A stretch of DNA of 64,000 bases from Desmodus rotundus (GCF_022682495.2 NC_071393.1:98135010-98199009); one strand, 5' to 3'. Positions 46,800 through 58,625 are shown, numbered from the stretch's first letter. Numbers and translations: made by a program. Notes: generated by a model not told the origin, from the sequence alone.

Positions 46800-46975
46800 A
46801 ATGAGACACCTGCAATCCAGGAAGTGTGCCCAGCTCTCTCCAGGAACCCCACTGACCATCACGTTGTTATCGGACTTCTCGGCCTCCAGAACTGTGAGAA
46901 AATAAATTTCTGTTGTTAAAGCCACTCATTCTATGGTATTTTCTTACGGCAGCCTGGACAGCCAAGGTTGTCAGG
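46507..46975 (+). repeat. MaLR LTR (MST/MLT1-type) carrying an expanded microsatellite
   Basis: 'ttagggactgaatgattgtg', 'tcccccaaattcatacatta', 'ggtatttggagatggggcct' and 'ttgggaggtgattagggtag' give the classic left half. 'cctccagaactgtgagaaaa', 'aaatttctgttgttaaagcc' and 'ctatggtattttcttacggc' give the right half. The centre is filled by the microsatellite at 46709-46797 in place of the usual 'cccttataaaagaggcc' neighbourhood. Confidence 0.85.
46709..46797. repeat. Compound (CT)n(GT)n microsatellite
   Basis: CT repeats run to 46757 and switch directly to GT repeats to 46797. The 95- and 136-codon ORFs across it (SLSLSL..., THTHTH..., REREREREER) are translations of the repeat, not genes. 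Confidence 0.98.
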
Positions 46976-47539
46976 TACCATGGGGGGGTAGGGGCGTGGT
47001 CCATGGGGACCTGGGGTAGTGGCTAGTCACCAATTGGTACAGAAATCTTTCAGTATTTTAACAACTGGTGCCAATATACTGTAATGTGACAGTTCTGTTT
47101 AGAGAGTTTACATTACAGACGTGGCAGACAATACGCTAAACAAGCAAAATAAATAGTGCGTCAATGGTTTTATGTGCTATAAAGAAAAACAAATCGGAGG
47201 AGAGGATTAGGAAGCACTATGGAGCAGGGAGGCTATTTTATGTCGCAAGAAGAAGGAAAGAGAAGGAAAACAGCCTGTTCCTCATACTTTAAGGCCCCTT
47301 TCCAGAAGTTGCACATTATCCTTAAAGCCCATTGCTCAAAACTTAGTCACACAGCCACACCTTGCTGCAAGGGAAGGTGGGGAATGCAGGCTTAATTCTG
47401 AGAAGCCATGTGCACAGCTGTTGAGGGGAGGTGGGGTTTCATTCCTGAAGATGCATAGAATGGATATTGGGGAACAACCAGCCACAACGGGAACAATACC
47501 AATAATGGGTCAAATGGATAATCATATGCCTATTCATGT
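46976..47539. other. Non-coding gap, nothing assigned
   Basis: No nameable repeat or exon. Confidence 0.4.
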
Positions 47540-48132
47540 AATGCCCTGAGAAGAACCCAACATCACCTCTGTTGTATTCTTGTTAAAAATATGTGGCCAA
47601 ATTCTAATGATGAGGAAAAATGAATCCACACTGAGGGATATGCTACAAAACTATTAACACCATGAAATATAAAAAAGGATGGAGGTACTCTTCCAGACTC
47701 CAGGGACTGAAGAGATGGACGCGGAAGTGCAGTCTGTCACCCTTGACTGGATCTTAAGTTGAAAAAGGAAAAAACGCAACTAATAATATTATATAACATA
47801 TCTGTATTCATATTTCCCTTGAAAAAATTGAATATGGTATATATTAGATAATATTTCATCATTATAAAATTTCTTGAAAGATAAAGAAAAATATCCAAGT
47901 TCTTAGGTGGCACATACTGTGATATTTAGGGGAAAAGTGTTAGGACATCCACACCTTATTCTCAGAGTTCAGGACAAAAATGTGTCCGCATAAAAGGAGA
48001 AAAAAAGAGAGAATACAGACGAGGCTGCATTCCAAACAGATGGTGAGCCTGGCCGAGGGATATGAGGATGTTCATTGGGTCATTTTGTAAACTTCTCTGT
48101 AGTTTGATTTTTTTTTAAATAAAAAGTTAGAA
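47540..48132 (+). repeat. Old L1 3' UTR fragment
   Basis: 'ccacactgagggatatgcta', 'caaaactattaacaccatga', 'tactcttccagactccaggg', 'tgactggatcttaagttgaa', 'ttcttaggtggcacatactg' and the end 'agtttgatttttttttaaat' with 'aaaaagtta' match the order of an old L1ME-type 3' end. Confidence 0.6.
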
Positions 48133-49385
48133 ACGTGGTACAGAATTCTTGTGACTCTGAGGAGGATGGACTGGAGGAAGGACAGAGCTGGGCTCAAGCG
48201 TGGCTGAATTAGGGACTACAGCTCAGGAATTCTCTCTGCATTCACCAGAGCTTCTCTCTACAATATGGTCTAGGTCTCTCTCGCTGCAGATCAGCTTTGT
48301 CCAGGCAGCAGGGCACATGGCCACAGGACTCTCTGGGTTCCCAGCCTTCCCTCTGGTAACCAGAGAGGAAAGAAGTGTTCAGTTGTCTGCTTCAGCTCAA
48401 AAAGTCCTGGGGAAGAGCTCTGAGGAGCTCAGCATGGGTCATGCAGTGCCCCCTGGGTCAGAAAAGGGCTGGGCGGGGAGCGATGTGGCCAGGCCCCGGT
48501 GCTGGCTATCCACTCCAGGCGATGAGGGGAGGCTTGGGGACTTCACAAAGGCAAAGACACCAGGAGGGAGAATCAATGATACGTGGTGGGGAGGAGAGGA
48601 GCAGAGGAATCAGGCTGACACAGCACTTTCTAATTAGGGTGACTATGAGATGAGGCCATTACCTAAAAGAGAGAATGTAAGAAGACAAGTCAGGGCTGTT
48701 CTATTTTGAACGTGGTGATTTCAGAAGCTTTGAGGGCATCTATAAGGAGAACTCTCACAGACTGTTGGAAACAGAGTTCTGTAGCTCAGAAAAGCATTGG
48801 CAGTCCAGCCACTGGATGATGGCGTGGGTGTGCCAGCTTCATCCCAAGAAGGGGCCACCTTGTCCAGCAGCCTAGCAGCAGAGCCCTGTCCCTGGAACCC
48901 GGCTCCTCGGTGAGAGCGACCTCGGCTGATGATGGACAGCAGAGGCTGGGAGCCATGAAAAGGCATTGCATCCACATTTCTGTTTCATGCTTCAGCCACT
49001 CATGACTCAGCAAGGGCTGCTCCTGCCACTTGTTCCAAAGCTCACTGGGAGGTGCTGGGCAAATATTTGAACAGCATTTAGTTCCTGAACCTGCAGTGGC
49101 CTGAGTCCCCTCCCCATCCCAACCCCCCACACTCCCGGTTTCAGAACCTCCTGGCCCTGTGTGGGCAGCCCTCTCAGCTTCTCCTTGAAGCCCAGCTACA
49201 ATAGGGAACAGAGCCACTCAAAGCTCTAGTCTGGCTTTCCAGAGACAGCACCCTGCCAAAAAATGTGTCACTGGGGGGCAGGGAAACATACTCAAAATTC
49301 CAGGGTACTGGCACCCTTCTCCTGTCTTCCTCTCCAGAAAACAGCTCTCCTTTCTTCACTGTGATCCTTTTGCCTTCTTAGTCTG
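48133..49385. other. Non-coding stretch, nothing assigned
   Basis: ORFs of 145 (plus, 48200-48637) and 143 codons (minus, 48786-49217) occur here, but neither has a recognisable domain, a strong start context or splice support. I treat them as chance in GC-richer sequence. Confidence 0.4.
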
Positions 49386-49550
49386 TGCTCAGGAAAACTT
49401 GAGTCTGCGTCTGTCCTTGAGATCCAGAATGAGTCAGATGTGGCTTTGGATTCCAGTTTCTCCATCTACCAAATGGGAACAATGATGCACCTTCCTCCTG
49501 GGAGTAAGTGAAAGTTAACGAGATGGCTCAGGCTAGAGCTGGGCACAGGG
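49386..49550 (+). repeat. MIR SINE fragment
   Basis: 'ttccagtttctccatctacc', 'aaatgggaacaatgatgcac', 'taagtgaaagttaacgagat' follows the right half of sense MIR. Confidence 0.55.
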
Positions 49551-51486
49551 CTTGGTGTGTGGGGGTTGTGAGACAAGTGTCAGCTGCTCTCTGGGGAGAG
49601 TCTGAGTACAGACTTTGCTCCGGATGGAAGTCTCCTCTCCTGGTGCCTCTCGGACCTTGCCTGCAGAGGTTTCTGGTCACAGGGCAAAAGAGATGGGCCT
49701 CAGACTGGCTGTCCAAGGATACTGGAGGGAGGGAGGCTGGAGGAGGATGGCTGGGACTGCACTTGTGTAAGCTGCACACCTAAAATAAACCCCGGCAGAA
49801 GACTCTGGGAATTTCCTATAATCTTCACTGTAAATGTCCTATTTATAAAGCTGAGTCACTGCAAGCCGTTGTTTCATAGCCACTCAGCATGTGGAGACAG
49901 CCCAGGACAGGAAACAAGGAGCACACCCAGAAACTCCGGCCTCACCCCAGCCTGGGGGGACGCCTTGGGTCTGCCGGCTTGCCTGTCAGCTCTCAGAAGC
50001 ATCTTGACAGGCTCAGGGTATTCGAGGACCGGACAAGATCCCTTTTCCATTGATCCCTTTTTCTGTATTCTTTGCTCCCCAATAGCCCCCTTGTTTTGGA
50101 GTTATACATTTACAAGGAAAGCCTGGCCTCCTGAGGGCTTGCTTACAAGCAGTACCCTCCCCCCGACACACACACACACACAACTCCCACCTGAGACCTT
50201 AGGGGTCTAATGTCTGAGTGAGAAGCGAGGCATCTGCCTGTGTTCCTGCATGAACAAACCTGCCTGGTCTCTATTTTTTGAAAAAGCAAATCCTCCTAGG
50301 AGAGTTTCCACACAGTCAGGGCTCTGGATGCCTGGGGTGCAGAATTCATGAAAGGTGGTAAAAAAAAAAGAGCAAAGATGGGGGCAGAGGTCAGCAAAGA
50401 ACAGCTGCACTAATGTAGGCATCAGTTCATCCAGGGCAAAGCCTTGAAGAGGGATTGGGAGGGGACCCCCTCCTCACTGCCTGATTTTATAGTCACTCAG
50501 CCGTCGACTGAAATCTGAGTCGCCAATCACGGCTATTAAACCAAGGGCTCCCCATCCTGCCTGCAGCAGCCTAGTCAATACTGTGCAGGGCAGAGGGCAG
50601 CCCCATTTCACCATCTCTCCGGTATGCAGAGAAGTTTCCAAACCAAAGCAACCTTAATACTCAGCTACAGCTATCCATTAAATAAGGTAAACCAGCTGCC
50701 CAGTGAAAACATTCTCAACTCCTGACCCTCCCTCAGTAAACTTCTTGTCAGGACCAAGTGTGGGACCCCAACCTGGCTGTGTCTTGTGGATCCAGCTCTG
50801 ACTTGTGGGGGCTCTGAAGACGAAGGAGGTTCAGACCCTGGGAAACTCCTGGGGCCCTGAAGCTTTGGGCATTAGGGTCACAGCAAAGTGTGGTGACAAG
50901 GGCAGGCATGGGGCAGGGCCTCTATCAGTTGGTCAGTGTGGGCTGGTGATGGGAGGGGTTGGAGGTGACCATGCTTGTCTCCCAGGGGCTTAAGCTCCTC
51001 CCCTAGGCCCCACGTTAGGTAACCAGGGCTTCTTTGGGTGACAACTGCTGGATAGTGGGTCTCTGGTCCAGCTACTCTTCTGGAACTGAAGACTCTTTTT
51101 CCATCTACTGTCCCTGATACTTCCCAGGCCCCAGGCTAACCCCCCCACCATCCAAGTCCCCCTCCAGAGTCTTCCCCTTTTCTCTGTCTTCTTCCCCCTC
51201 TTTAAATTTCTCCCTTTCTCTTTCTGGTGACATTCACCTCCCGTGTCCTGTTACCAGAGAACTGTAGGCCACCCATGCTCCCGTCAGAGTGGGCAGTGGC
51301 CTGACTAGCAAGTCTCTGAATCTGTGGAGAACCAAGGTGTTAGCACTGCGGAGGCCCTACCCCTCCCTGTAGTAGAGGGGAGGAAACATTTTCTTCTCTT
51401 TTCTAGTGAGTCATCTCCCCAACCCCCACCACTCACCTACCACAGAAATTAAATGGGGGTACAGTGGGGTGAGGGGGTGTTTTTTA
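49551..51486. other. Non-coding stretch, nothing assigned
   Basis: A short AC run lies at 50167-50182 and an A run near 50360-50368. No exon or nameable repeat. Confidence 0.4.
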
Positions 51487-51605
51487 CCACAGCAATAGAA
51501 AAATTGAATGTCAACTTACAAAAAACAAAAGACCCAAACACATTATAACTAATAAGGTTCAGCAAGTTTGCCAGATACAAGACCAGCCTGCACAGACCAA
51601 CAGCA
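51487..51605 (+). repeat. L1 ORF2-like scrap
   Basis: 'aactaataaggttcagcaag' then 'tttgccagatacaagaccag' resembles the L1 ORF2 phrase 'ctaataaatgaattcagcaaagttgcaggatacaaaatcaa'. Very short. Confidence 0.4.
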
Positions 51606-51619
51606 CTCACCACCCACAA

Positions 51620-51799
51620 CAGTCAGTAGAATAGCTGAAGTTGATAGCAATCAAATCAAGACATTAATTGAGGACAATCAACATTATACCACTTGAGAGA
51701 TAGCCAACATACTCAAAATATCCTAATCAATAAAGTTATTGGGGAAAATGAAAAATGTGTCTTATTTTAAAAACTAAACAGACTTCTTTGCCAACCCAA
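51620..51799 (+). mobile_element. Mariner deletion derivative, right part only
   Basis: 'gctgaagttgatagcaatca', 'acattaattgaggacaatca', 'gagatagccaacatactcaa' and the right terminal repeat 'cttctttgccaacccaa' match the right 190 bp of the mariner at 43558-44324. The same interior deletion is present (the 'caaaata' to 'aatcaataaa' junction). The left part is missing. Confidence 0.82.
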
Positions 51800-52285
51800 T
51801 TGCATTGGTTTCATTTAATTTGTTCAATGATTCCATCAGACTGCGTGAAACAAGGAAAGCTCAAATTTGTACGAGTTTACATATACACACACATTCCAGA
51901 CATAATTCAGTAGGAAAGCCCTTTCTAAAGCATGTTATAAATGAAGAGAACCACATTTTCCAAAAGATTTATGGTACTTGATAACATTTAAAAGGCATAG
52001 GTAATTAACTTTAGTTCTGTGGACATTCCAGTGTACTTGCCAGGCAATTTGAGCTTCTGGTTTCTAGATGTGCTTAGATTTCTAGAGGAAAATAAATCAA
52101 ACTGAAAGCATCTCCTACAAGAAAAATCCAATTGCCTCTCATTTATAATATTTTTTAAAAATCTCACTAAAGAAGAATATGGCATAAAAAATCAGATCTC
52201 ATAAATTTTGTTTCCACTCTCTTTACCTACTTGTCACTCATTCAGTATTTCTGTAAAATAACACCCTTTCCCCTGTTTCCAGCAG
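51800..52285. other. AT-rich non-coding gap
   Basis: Nothing nameable; no exon. Confidence 0.4.
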
Positions 52286-52800
52286 GATTAGTCTAGGTTG
52301 TGCTGTATTAACAAGCAAGGTCTGAGTCACAGAGGCTTACATCTTGATCATTGTTGAAGCTTAATAATGGGTATAGCAGTTTCGATATGCTATTGTCTCT
52401 GCTTTTATATATGTACGTTTGACATTTTTTGTAATAAAAGTTTTAAAATTCTCCATGGCTTAAAGCAACAAAATTTTGGTTTTTGCTCATACTCTATGTC
52501 CATCAAAGATCAGTAAGGTCTCTATTCACCTAAGTCACTTTGTCCTCACTGACGAACACAGGCGAGCAGGCTTTCACCATCAGTACTGCTGGTTACACGG
52601 CAGAGGAAAAGAACCATGCAGAGCCGTGTGATGGGTCCTGAGGCTTTGCGTGGAAGTAAAACCCATCATGCTATGCACATTTCAGTGGCAAAGCGAGTCT
52701 CACGGCCACCCTTTAGTGGCTCAGGAAAACATGATCTCCCATACGCTCAGTAAAGTACAACTGTAAATATCTGGTGAACAGCACTAATAATGATCGCATC
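52286..52800. repeat. Old interspersed repeat, family B, interrupted
   Basis: 'ggattagtctaggttgtgct' opens it and 'ggtgaacagcactaataatg' (52772-52791) closes it, as in the family. About 52325-52449 is an insertion ending 'tttgtaataaaagttttaaa', like an old LINE 3' tail, after which the family resumes with 'catggcttaaagcaacaaaa'. Confidence 0.5.
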
Positions 52801-53506
52801 CCCGAAGAGATGTGAATCTCGGAACTAAAGGCAAAAAGGTGCTCTGAGACACCATAATTGTTCCCAGTGGATTTCACCCCAAGACAAAAAGCACTCAGCA
52901 TTCTCATTTGTGATGAAATACTCGGAATTATACCAAGAGTGGGAGTTGCACAATATCAGGAAGTTGATCTGTCCTTACCTTTCCAATACAGAGCACCCTG
53001 TCCTGTCTTCACCAGGGGCTAAAATAAGATTTGCCGAACTAAAGAAACACTGACGGCAAGCAGTGTGGGTTACCAGGCATTCCCTTAGAGTACCCACTTT
53101 TCGCTCTGGTTCTTAGTTCACCTAACTCTGTCCGTGGCATTTCCAGAAAGAGTGGGGAGGGGCCTGGTGCTTTTCTAGTTCACTGGGTTATTGAGGCTGT
53201 TTGGGGTGGCCAGTCTTTCTCAGCCAAGAGCCCTGGGCTTGAACTCACCAATGTCAGGGGCTCCAGGTGGGACCCTCAGGATCATACTACCCCACTAATA
53301 TATCTTACAAGCGAGGAAACTAAACCCCAGAGAAAGGAATGATTTCTACTTGCTTGAGGAGTCCATGGCCCCCTAAGTCCCTTAGTCCTGTGGCTGAATT
53401 GACCTTGCAACGTGGGTATTCTGGACCCCAGTCCAGTGCCCTCTCTATTTGCTATGTTGTATCCAGCCATGCTGCGAATCGTCATGTGTTCAGCAAAACT
53501 AAAACT

Positions 53507-53541
<35 letters not shown>

Positions 53542-54525
53542 CAAGAGCTATTTAAATAGTGCTGGCAATTCTGCCTGCTATTCCACTCAGGAAGGGACAT
53601 GAATCTGCTTCTCCCAATTGGTCTTGGTTTCTGCCTCCTTCTCGTGTTGGAACTAGCAAGGCTTTATGTACACAACCCCTAGATACAGGCCAGCTCTTCA
53701 CCTGGGGCTCCACTGAAGAGACACTAGGTATTCTGTTCCAAAGCTGGAGAAAAAGTTGGTCCGGCTGGACTCGGTGAGAAATGGAGTTACGGTCTCCAGC
53801 AGAGTGACTTCTGAAAGGATTTCCAAGGATATTTGGACCATCCTCACTGTCGTTAGGACCTAAGCCTCGGTGTGATGTGCCTCAGATCCAGTCATGGCCA
53901 ACACAGGAGACTGGTGCCAAGAAAGGGCCCCCCTAGGGCGGGGCCAGGCGTTCGATTGCCCTGCAGTGGGCCCTCACTGCAGTCCTCTGGGCAAGGTAGC
54001 ACCGAGGAAATGAAAACATGAACAAACCTACACATCACCGAACTATAAGAATCCTTAAAATATTGAAGAATTTAAAGACTTAATGACCCAGCAAAGATGG
54101 AAAATAGGATGAAATGCAGACCTCAGTCATTAAAAATACATTTTGCACGCCACGTTCATCTCCTATGCAAATGGGGGAGAAATACATTGAGGGTAAGATT
54201 GCCACAGTTCCCCAAGAGGGCAGGATAGAAAAGTAAGTGACAGTCCTCACTGAGCGCCCAATGAGGCGAAAGCTCTCAGGTGCTCCCATGGCCTTTCTGT
54301 CACCATTCGAAGACTTCCATTCCAGAGACTTCCAAACTGTGCAAGAGGCAGGACGCGTTTTTCTGAGACAGATCCCCCCATAGGGGAGGCTGCCAGGAAG
54401 AGACTGGCTTGGCAGGAGCATCAGGAGAGAAGGCAGCTGGAGCAATGTGTATGCAGAAACGCCCAACTTATCAGAGAGCCCATTAGCCTCCTACCATTGC
54501 AGGTTTTTTTCTTACCGGTCCTCAG
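52801..54525. other. Mostly unassigned; MIR-like scrap and (GA)n
   Basis: 'cttacaagcgaggaaactaa' near 53307 resembles the antisense MIR core. 53507-53541 is a GA-rich microsatellite. A 128-codon minus-strand ORF (54080-54466) has no domain I can recognise. Confidence 0.4.
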
Positions 54526-54527
54526 TT

Positions 54528-54918
54528 GCTGCATTAGTTTGCTAGGGCTGCCAGCGCAAAGGGTCAGGTACTGGGTGGCTTACACAACAGAGATTTATTT
54601 TCTTACATTTCCGGAGGTTGGAAGTCTGAGATCAGGTATCAGCAGGGCTGGTTTCTTCTGAGGCTTCTCTCCTAGGTTTGTAGTTGGCTGCCTTCTCCCT
54701 GTGCCTTCCCGTTATCTTCCTCCTGTGCTCGGCTGCACCCAAATCTTAAGCGCATACCAGCCATATCGGATTAGAGCTCACCCGAATGAGCTCCGTTTAA
54801 CTTAATCACCTCTTTAAAGGCCTTATCTCCTAATCAGTCACGTTCTAAGATTCTGGGAGTTAGGACTTCAGCATATAAATTGGGAGACAGGAGAGACACA
54901 ATTCAGCCCATGACAGCT
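54528..54918 (-). repeat. MaLR LTR, antisense
   Basis: 'tagtttgctagggctgccag', 'tactgggtggcttacacaac', 'agagatttattttcttacat' and 'ttccggaggttggaagtctg' are the reversed MaLR 3' end. The other end is 'attcagcccatgaca'. Confidence 0.8.
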
Positions 54919-55237
54919 ACTAAATGATTCAAATACATCAAAAAGAAGACCTTGGAGGGTTTGGTTTGGTTTGGTTTTATAGAGAAAATAAAAACTTTAT
55001 GGTACATGGAGTGGCTTCTGCCTCTCTAAGGTGTTTGATTTCTTGAAACTTCCGCTCACAAGGACTCCTGCTAACAAACTTCATGGACAGAGAGGGGGCA
55101 AACACCAGGCTTTTAGCCATTAACCAGTTGTGTGATCTTCACACTCCTCCTGAGCCTCAATGTCCTAATCTATAAAACAAAGGAACTAAGTCCTGGGCTG
55201 GATTTAATGACTGACACTCAACGTGCTTCTGCTAGCT
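54919..55237. other. Short gap with a MIR-like fragment
   Basis: 'ccagttgtgtgatcttcaca' and 'ctcctgagcctcaatgtcct' then 'aatctataaaacaaaggaac' resemble the sense MIR core (55120-55215). Confidence 0.45.
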
Positions 55238-55437
55238 TTCCTGTGTGGCAGAGACAGGAACGCTGAAAACTACATTCTCAGATTCCTTTGCAGCTAGAGT
55301 TGTGGTTACAAATTTGGTGCCCCAACAGGAGCACCACCGGTATGAGTTTGGAGGACACCAATGAAAAGAGAGGCTGCTTTTCTGCTGCCGTTTCTGCTGT
55401 CAAGGCCAATCCCAGGAAAAGGAAGCGTGGAGCCCTG
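55238..55437. repeat. Old LTR- or MER-type fragment
   Basis: 'gtgtggcagagacaggaacg', 'acattctcagattcctttgc' and 'agctagagttgtggttacaa' match a familiar mammalian repeat phrase that I cannot name. Confidence 0.35.
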
Positions 55438-55546
55438 GCCCTGGCTGGTGTGGCTCAGTGGATTGAGTGCTGGCCTGCAAACTAAAGGGTCACTGGTTCG
55501 ATTCCCAGTCAGGACACATGCCTGGGTTGCAGGCCAGGTCCTCAGT
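55438..55546 (+). mobile_element. Ves SINE, 3'-truncated
   Basis: Best-preserved head in the window: 'ctggctggtgtggctcagtg', then 'ggttcgattcccagtcagga' (B box) and 'cctgggttgcaggccaggtc'. It stops after 'cctcagttg' without the CT tail or poly-A, so the 3' end has been lost or replaced. Confidence 0.93.
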
Positions 55547-55790
55547 TGCCGAAACAGCAACAGACTAGTAACAACCCTAATGTCTGGCAATAGGGAGGGA
55601 GCTATTTGAATAAACTGTTGTGTATCCACACACACAGTGGAGTGTTCGATAAAGGAATAAACTATAGGAATGGTTTCTAACTATTTAGAAAGGGGGATAG
55701 GTATGCCTATTTAAAAGAGATCTCAGGAGAATAAACAACGAAGAGGTAGTCCTAAAGATCTCTTTAAATAGCAAAAATAGTGTGACTTCG
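55547..55790 (+). repeat. Old L1 3' UTR fragment
   Basis: 'aacaaccctaatgtctggca', 'atagggagggagctatttga' and 'ataaactgttgtgtatccac' match the L1M phrase 'aacctaaatgtccatcaatagg... aataaattatggtacatcc'. Confidence 0.6.
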
Positions 55791-55944
55791 GGTCCCAGGC
55801 TCTGGCGGTGAAACTAAAAGAAAGCTGCAAGTGTGCCTGCCTCTGTTTCTGCCAGCCCGTTCAGACTAGAGAACGAGGAGGAAGCAGACCAATGGCTGCG
55901 GGGGGTGCGGGGGAGGGGTGGGGAGGGTGGGGGGGTGCAGGAGG

Positions 55945-56165
55945 GCAACGAGCATCTACTGAGTGTCTGCCATTTATAGCACCTGCGCCAGGCTCCTCAC
56001 ATTTGCTCCTTCAATCCTTCACTGCTTTGCTTTCAGGCAGGTATTTTTATTACCTCCACTTTATGGATAAGGAGAGCGAAAAGAGGTTAGGGAACCTGAG
56101 CAAATTCATAAAGCAAGTAAAGTACCAGAAATAGGGATTTGCACCCAGACCTTTGGGATCCCAGC
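55945..56165 (-). repeat. MIR SINE (antisense)
   Basis: 'catctactgagtgtctgcca', 'gtatttttattacctccact', 'ttatggataaggagagcgaa' and 'agggatttgcacccagacct' give a long antisense MIR. Confidence 0.65.
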
Positions 56166-56379
56166 TATAGCCTCCCTCTCTGGGCAGGCCCCCATACAGA
56201 GCCTTTAGGCCATGGCCCCAGGGAGGAAATGCCTCCTTAGGATCCCGGTGTCTGTTTTCTTCTTCTCCCACTCCTATAGGGACACCAGGCCTGGCTGCAA
56301 GGGATGGGCCCCAAGCCCAGCCAGGACATCTCTGGCCTCCCAGCTTCTCCTGGTCTGGCTGCCAGGGAGGGGCAAGTGC

Positions 56380-56555
56380 CTATAAGCCCCTGGCTTTGAA
56401 TTTGATTGCATATTAAACTCACCTGATCCTCAGGTCCCATTCCCAGGAGATTCTGGCTTAATATGTATGTGTTGCAGCCTAGCCATGGGGTCTCCAGAGG
56501 CTCCCCAGGTAATTGTAATGAACAGCCATGTTTGAAAACCACTTCATGAGGTGCA
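56380..56555. mobile_element. MER5-type hAT relic
   Basis: 'ttgcatattaaactcacctg', 'caggagattctggcttaata' and 'ccatgtttgaaaaccact' are MER5-like end and interior phrases. Confidence 0.5.
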
Positions 56556-56737
56556 GAACTAGGTTCTGAGAAGGGGAACACCGATATCAAAATACGATGC
56601 TGCTACTCAGCAAAAGCTGACAAAGGGGGTGTGGACAGTGAAGGGACACTGTGGTCCTCAAGGACAGTGGGCCTGGTTGAACAGCCAAAGTGACCCAACA
56701 GACTGGCAGCCCCTCTTACCAATGCTTCTCAACTTGA

Positions 56738-57198
56738 GTGGTGTATTAATTTCCTAGGGCTGCCATAATGAATTAGGACAAAACTTAATGACTTAAAACA
56801 ACAAAAATCTCCTTTTTCACAGTTGTGGAGGACAGGAGTCTGAGATCAAGGTCATTGCCAGGGTTGGTTCCTCCGGAGGAAGGTCTGTTCCACACTTCTC
56901 TCCAGCTTCTAGTGTCTGCTGGCAACCCTGGGAGTTCCTCCACCTGTAGACACGTTGTTCCAATCTCTGCCTCTGTCTTCACAGGGCCTCCCGCTCTGTC
57001 TCAAATTTCCTTCTCCTTTCTCTTATAAAGACACCAGGCATTGCATTTAGAGCCCACCCTGGACCCAGGATGATCTCATCTCAAGATCCTTCACTTCATT
57101 ACATCCACAAAGATTCTATTTCCAATAAAGGTTACATCCACAGGTACTGGGGATTAGGACTTTGTCTTTTGGGGGCTGCAATTCAAACCAGTACAGAT
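56738..57198 (-). repeat. MaLR LTR, antisense, near complete
   Basis: 'gtgtattaatttcctagggc', 'tgccataatgaattaggaca', 'gtgtctgctggcaaccctgg', 'ttcctccacctgtagacacg', 'ataaagacaccaggcattgc', 'gatgatctcatctcaagatc' and 'tttgggggctgcaattcaaa' follow the reversed LTR from end to end. Confidence 0.85.
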
Positions 57199-58435
57199 GG
57201 GAAACAAGGTCCACTTTCTCACAGCTGCCCTCCCTAATGCTCACTCTGAGCAGAGAACCTGCCTGACAACCTCCGTTCCCTGAGGGCAGACGTGCTGGGC
57301 CTGGAACACAGCGCTGACCCCTTACCTCCAGAGTTCTACATTAAAGCAAAGTGCTTTCACGTGTGCTCAAACTTTGACAGAAAGCTGTGATACTTCTGTG
57401 CTGTTGCACAAAGGAGGAGGCTGAGGCTAAGTGACTCCCCAAGCTCACAGAACCAGCAAGGGGTAGTCCTCCCATCCTGGAGGTGCTGCCCTTCTGTTGG
57501 GATCAGCTACTGCTGAGTATGACCTCACCGGACCGTCTGCAAGGAAGTAGGGGGCTGGGAGACCGTTACCTGAGACCAGTGGTCTAATAGAGATTCAGCA
57601 TCATGCCAGCCAGTTTATTGCCACTTGCTCATGGGGATGGTCTGGTCACTTCTTTTCTCTCTCAGTTTCTGGTGACTTCCTTCAATGCCCGTTCTACAAA
57701 CACAAAGAGCCTGCTACATGCCGGGCACCCTGGGAAGAACTCAGTAACTGTGAATAGATGACTTTTGTTTGTTTGTTTCTGGCCCTAGCTCAGCAGGAAG
57801 CCTATTTGCCAACACACAGTCAAATAAAATACATGTATTTCCGGGACTTACCAATCCAGGGGACCCACAGACAAGGAAAGCAGAAGCAGTGGGTTCTGCT
57901 TGCTCTTGTCTGTGGGTTCTGACACCAGCCTCCTTGCTCTTGTCAACTCAAAAAATGAATGAAAACCGGTAACCAGAGCAGCGGGGGGGCTGGTGTTACC
58001 TTCAGGTAAGTGCCGAGTTTTCCCTGGGCTCTTGTGGTTTGGTCAGTGATGTGATACCAGCTTCATGACTGAGCCCAAAGGCCTCAGGGCTGCCTGTCCA
58101 TCTCAGCCGCGGCTGCTGCTGCCTCTTCTAGGTATCCAGACTCCTGTGGTTTGAATGACCCCAGTGTCCCCGCTCGGGACTCCTGCTGCCCTGTCCTCAT
58201 CGCCACCTCTCAGCCCTCGGGTTTCAGCCAGCAGCATGACTCGCCTACCGTCGCTTCAAATTCCAAATTTCAAAAATCAACCCTACCTTCCCCTTCTCGT
58301 TTCTTTTTCCATGTGCTGAATGGCACCAAATAGATGTCACTGTTTGGCACTCTCTTCCTCTCTTTCCTCTTTAGGCATCTCTCACCCCAAGGCAGGAGGT
58401 GGGGTGCAGAGATGAGTAAGTGGAGGGAACGGACA
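57199..58435. other. Mostly unassigned; MIR-like fragment near 57.4 kb
   Basis: 'cacaaaggaggaggctgagg' then 'agctcacagaaccagcaagg' (57405-57460) is an antisense MIR core. The remainder has no nameable feature. Confidence 0.45.
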
Positions 58436-58625
58436 TCCTTGAGCACTCCCCATGTTGAGAGAGCTTTGTGTCATGTGCTAACTCACTGATCTTCTCAATA
58501 AACCAGTGAGGTGGGGGACAGTATTACTGTTCTAATATTACAGGTGAAAAGCAGGGGCTCAGAACCATTCCGGCCCTTGAGGCCATGCGGCTGGCTATCA
58601 GGTGGAGACAGATCAGAACCCACCC
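58436..58625 (-). repeat. MIR SINE (antisense)
   Basis: 'catgtgctaactcactgatc', 'ttctcaataaaccagtgagg', 'attacaggtgaaaagcaggg', in antisense MIR order. Confidence 0.55.

Noticed and set aside
46515..46925. ORFs of 136 and 95 codons with THTHTH/SLSLSL runs
   Set aside because: They translate the (CT)n(GT)n microsatellite and the LTR around it.
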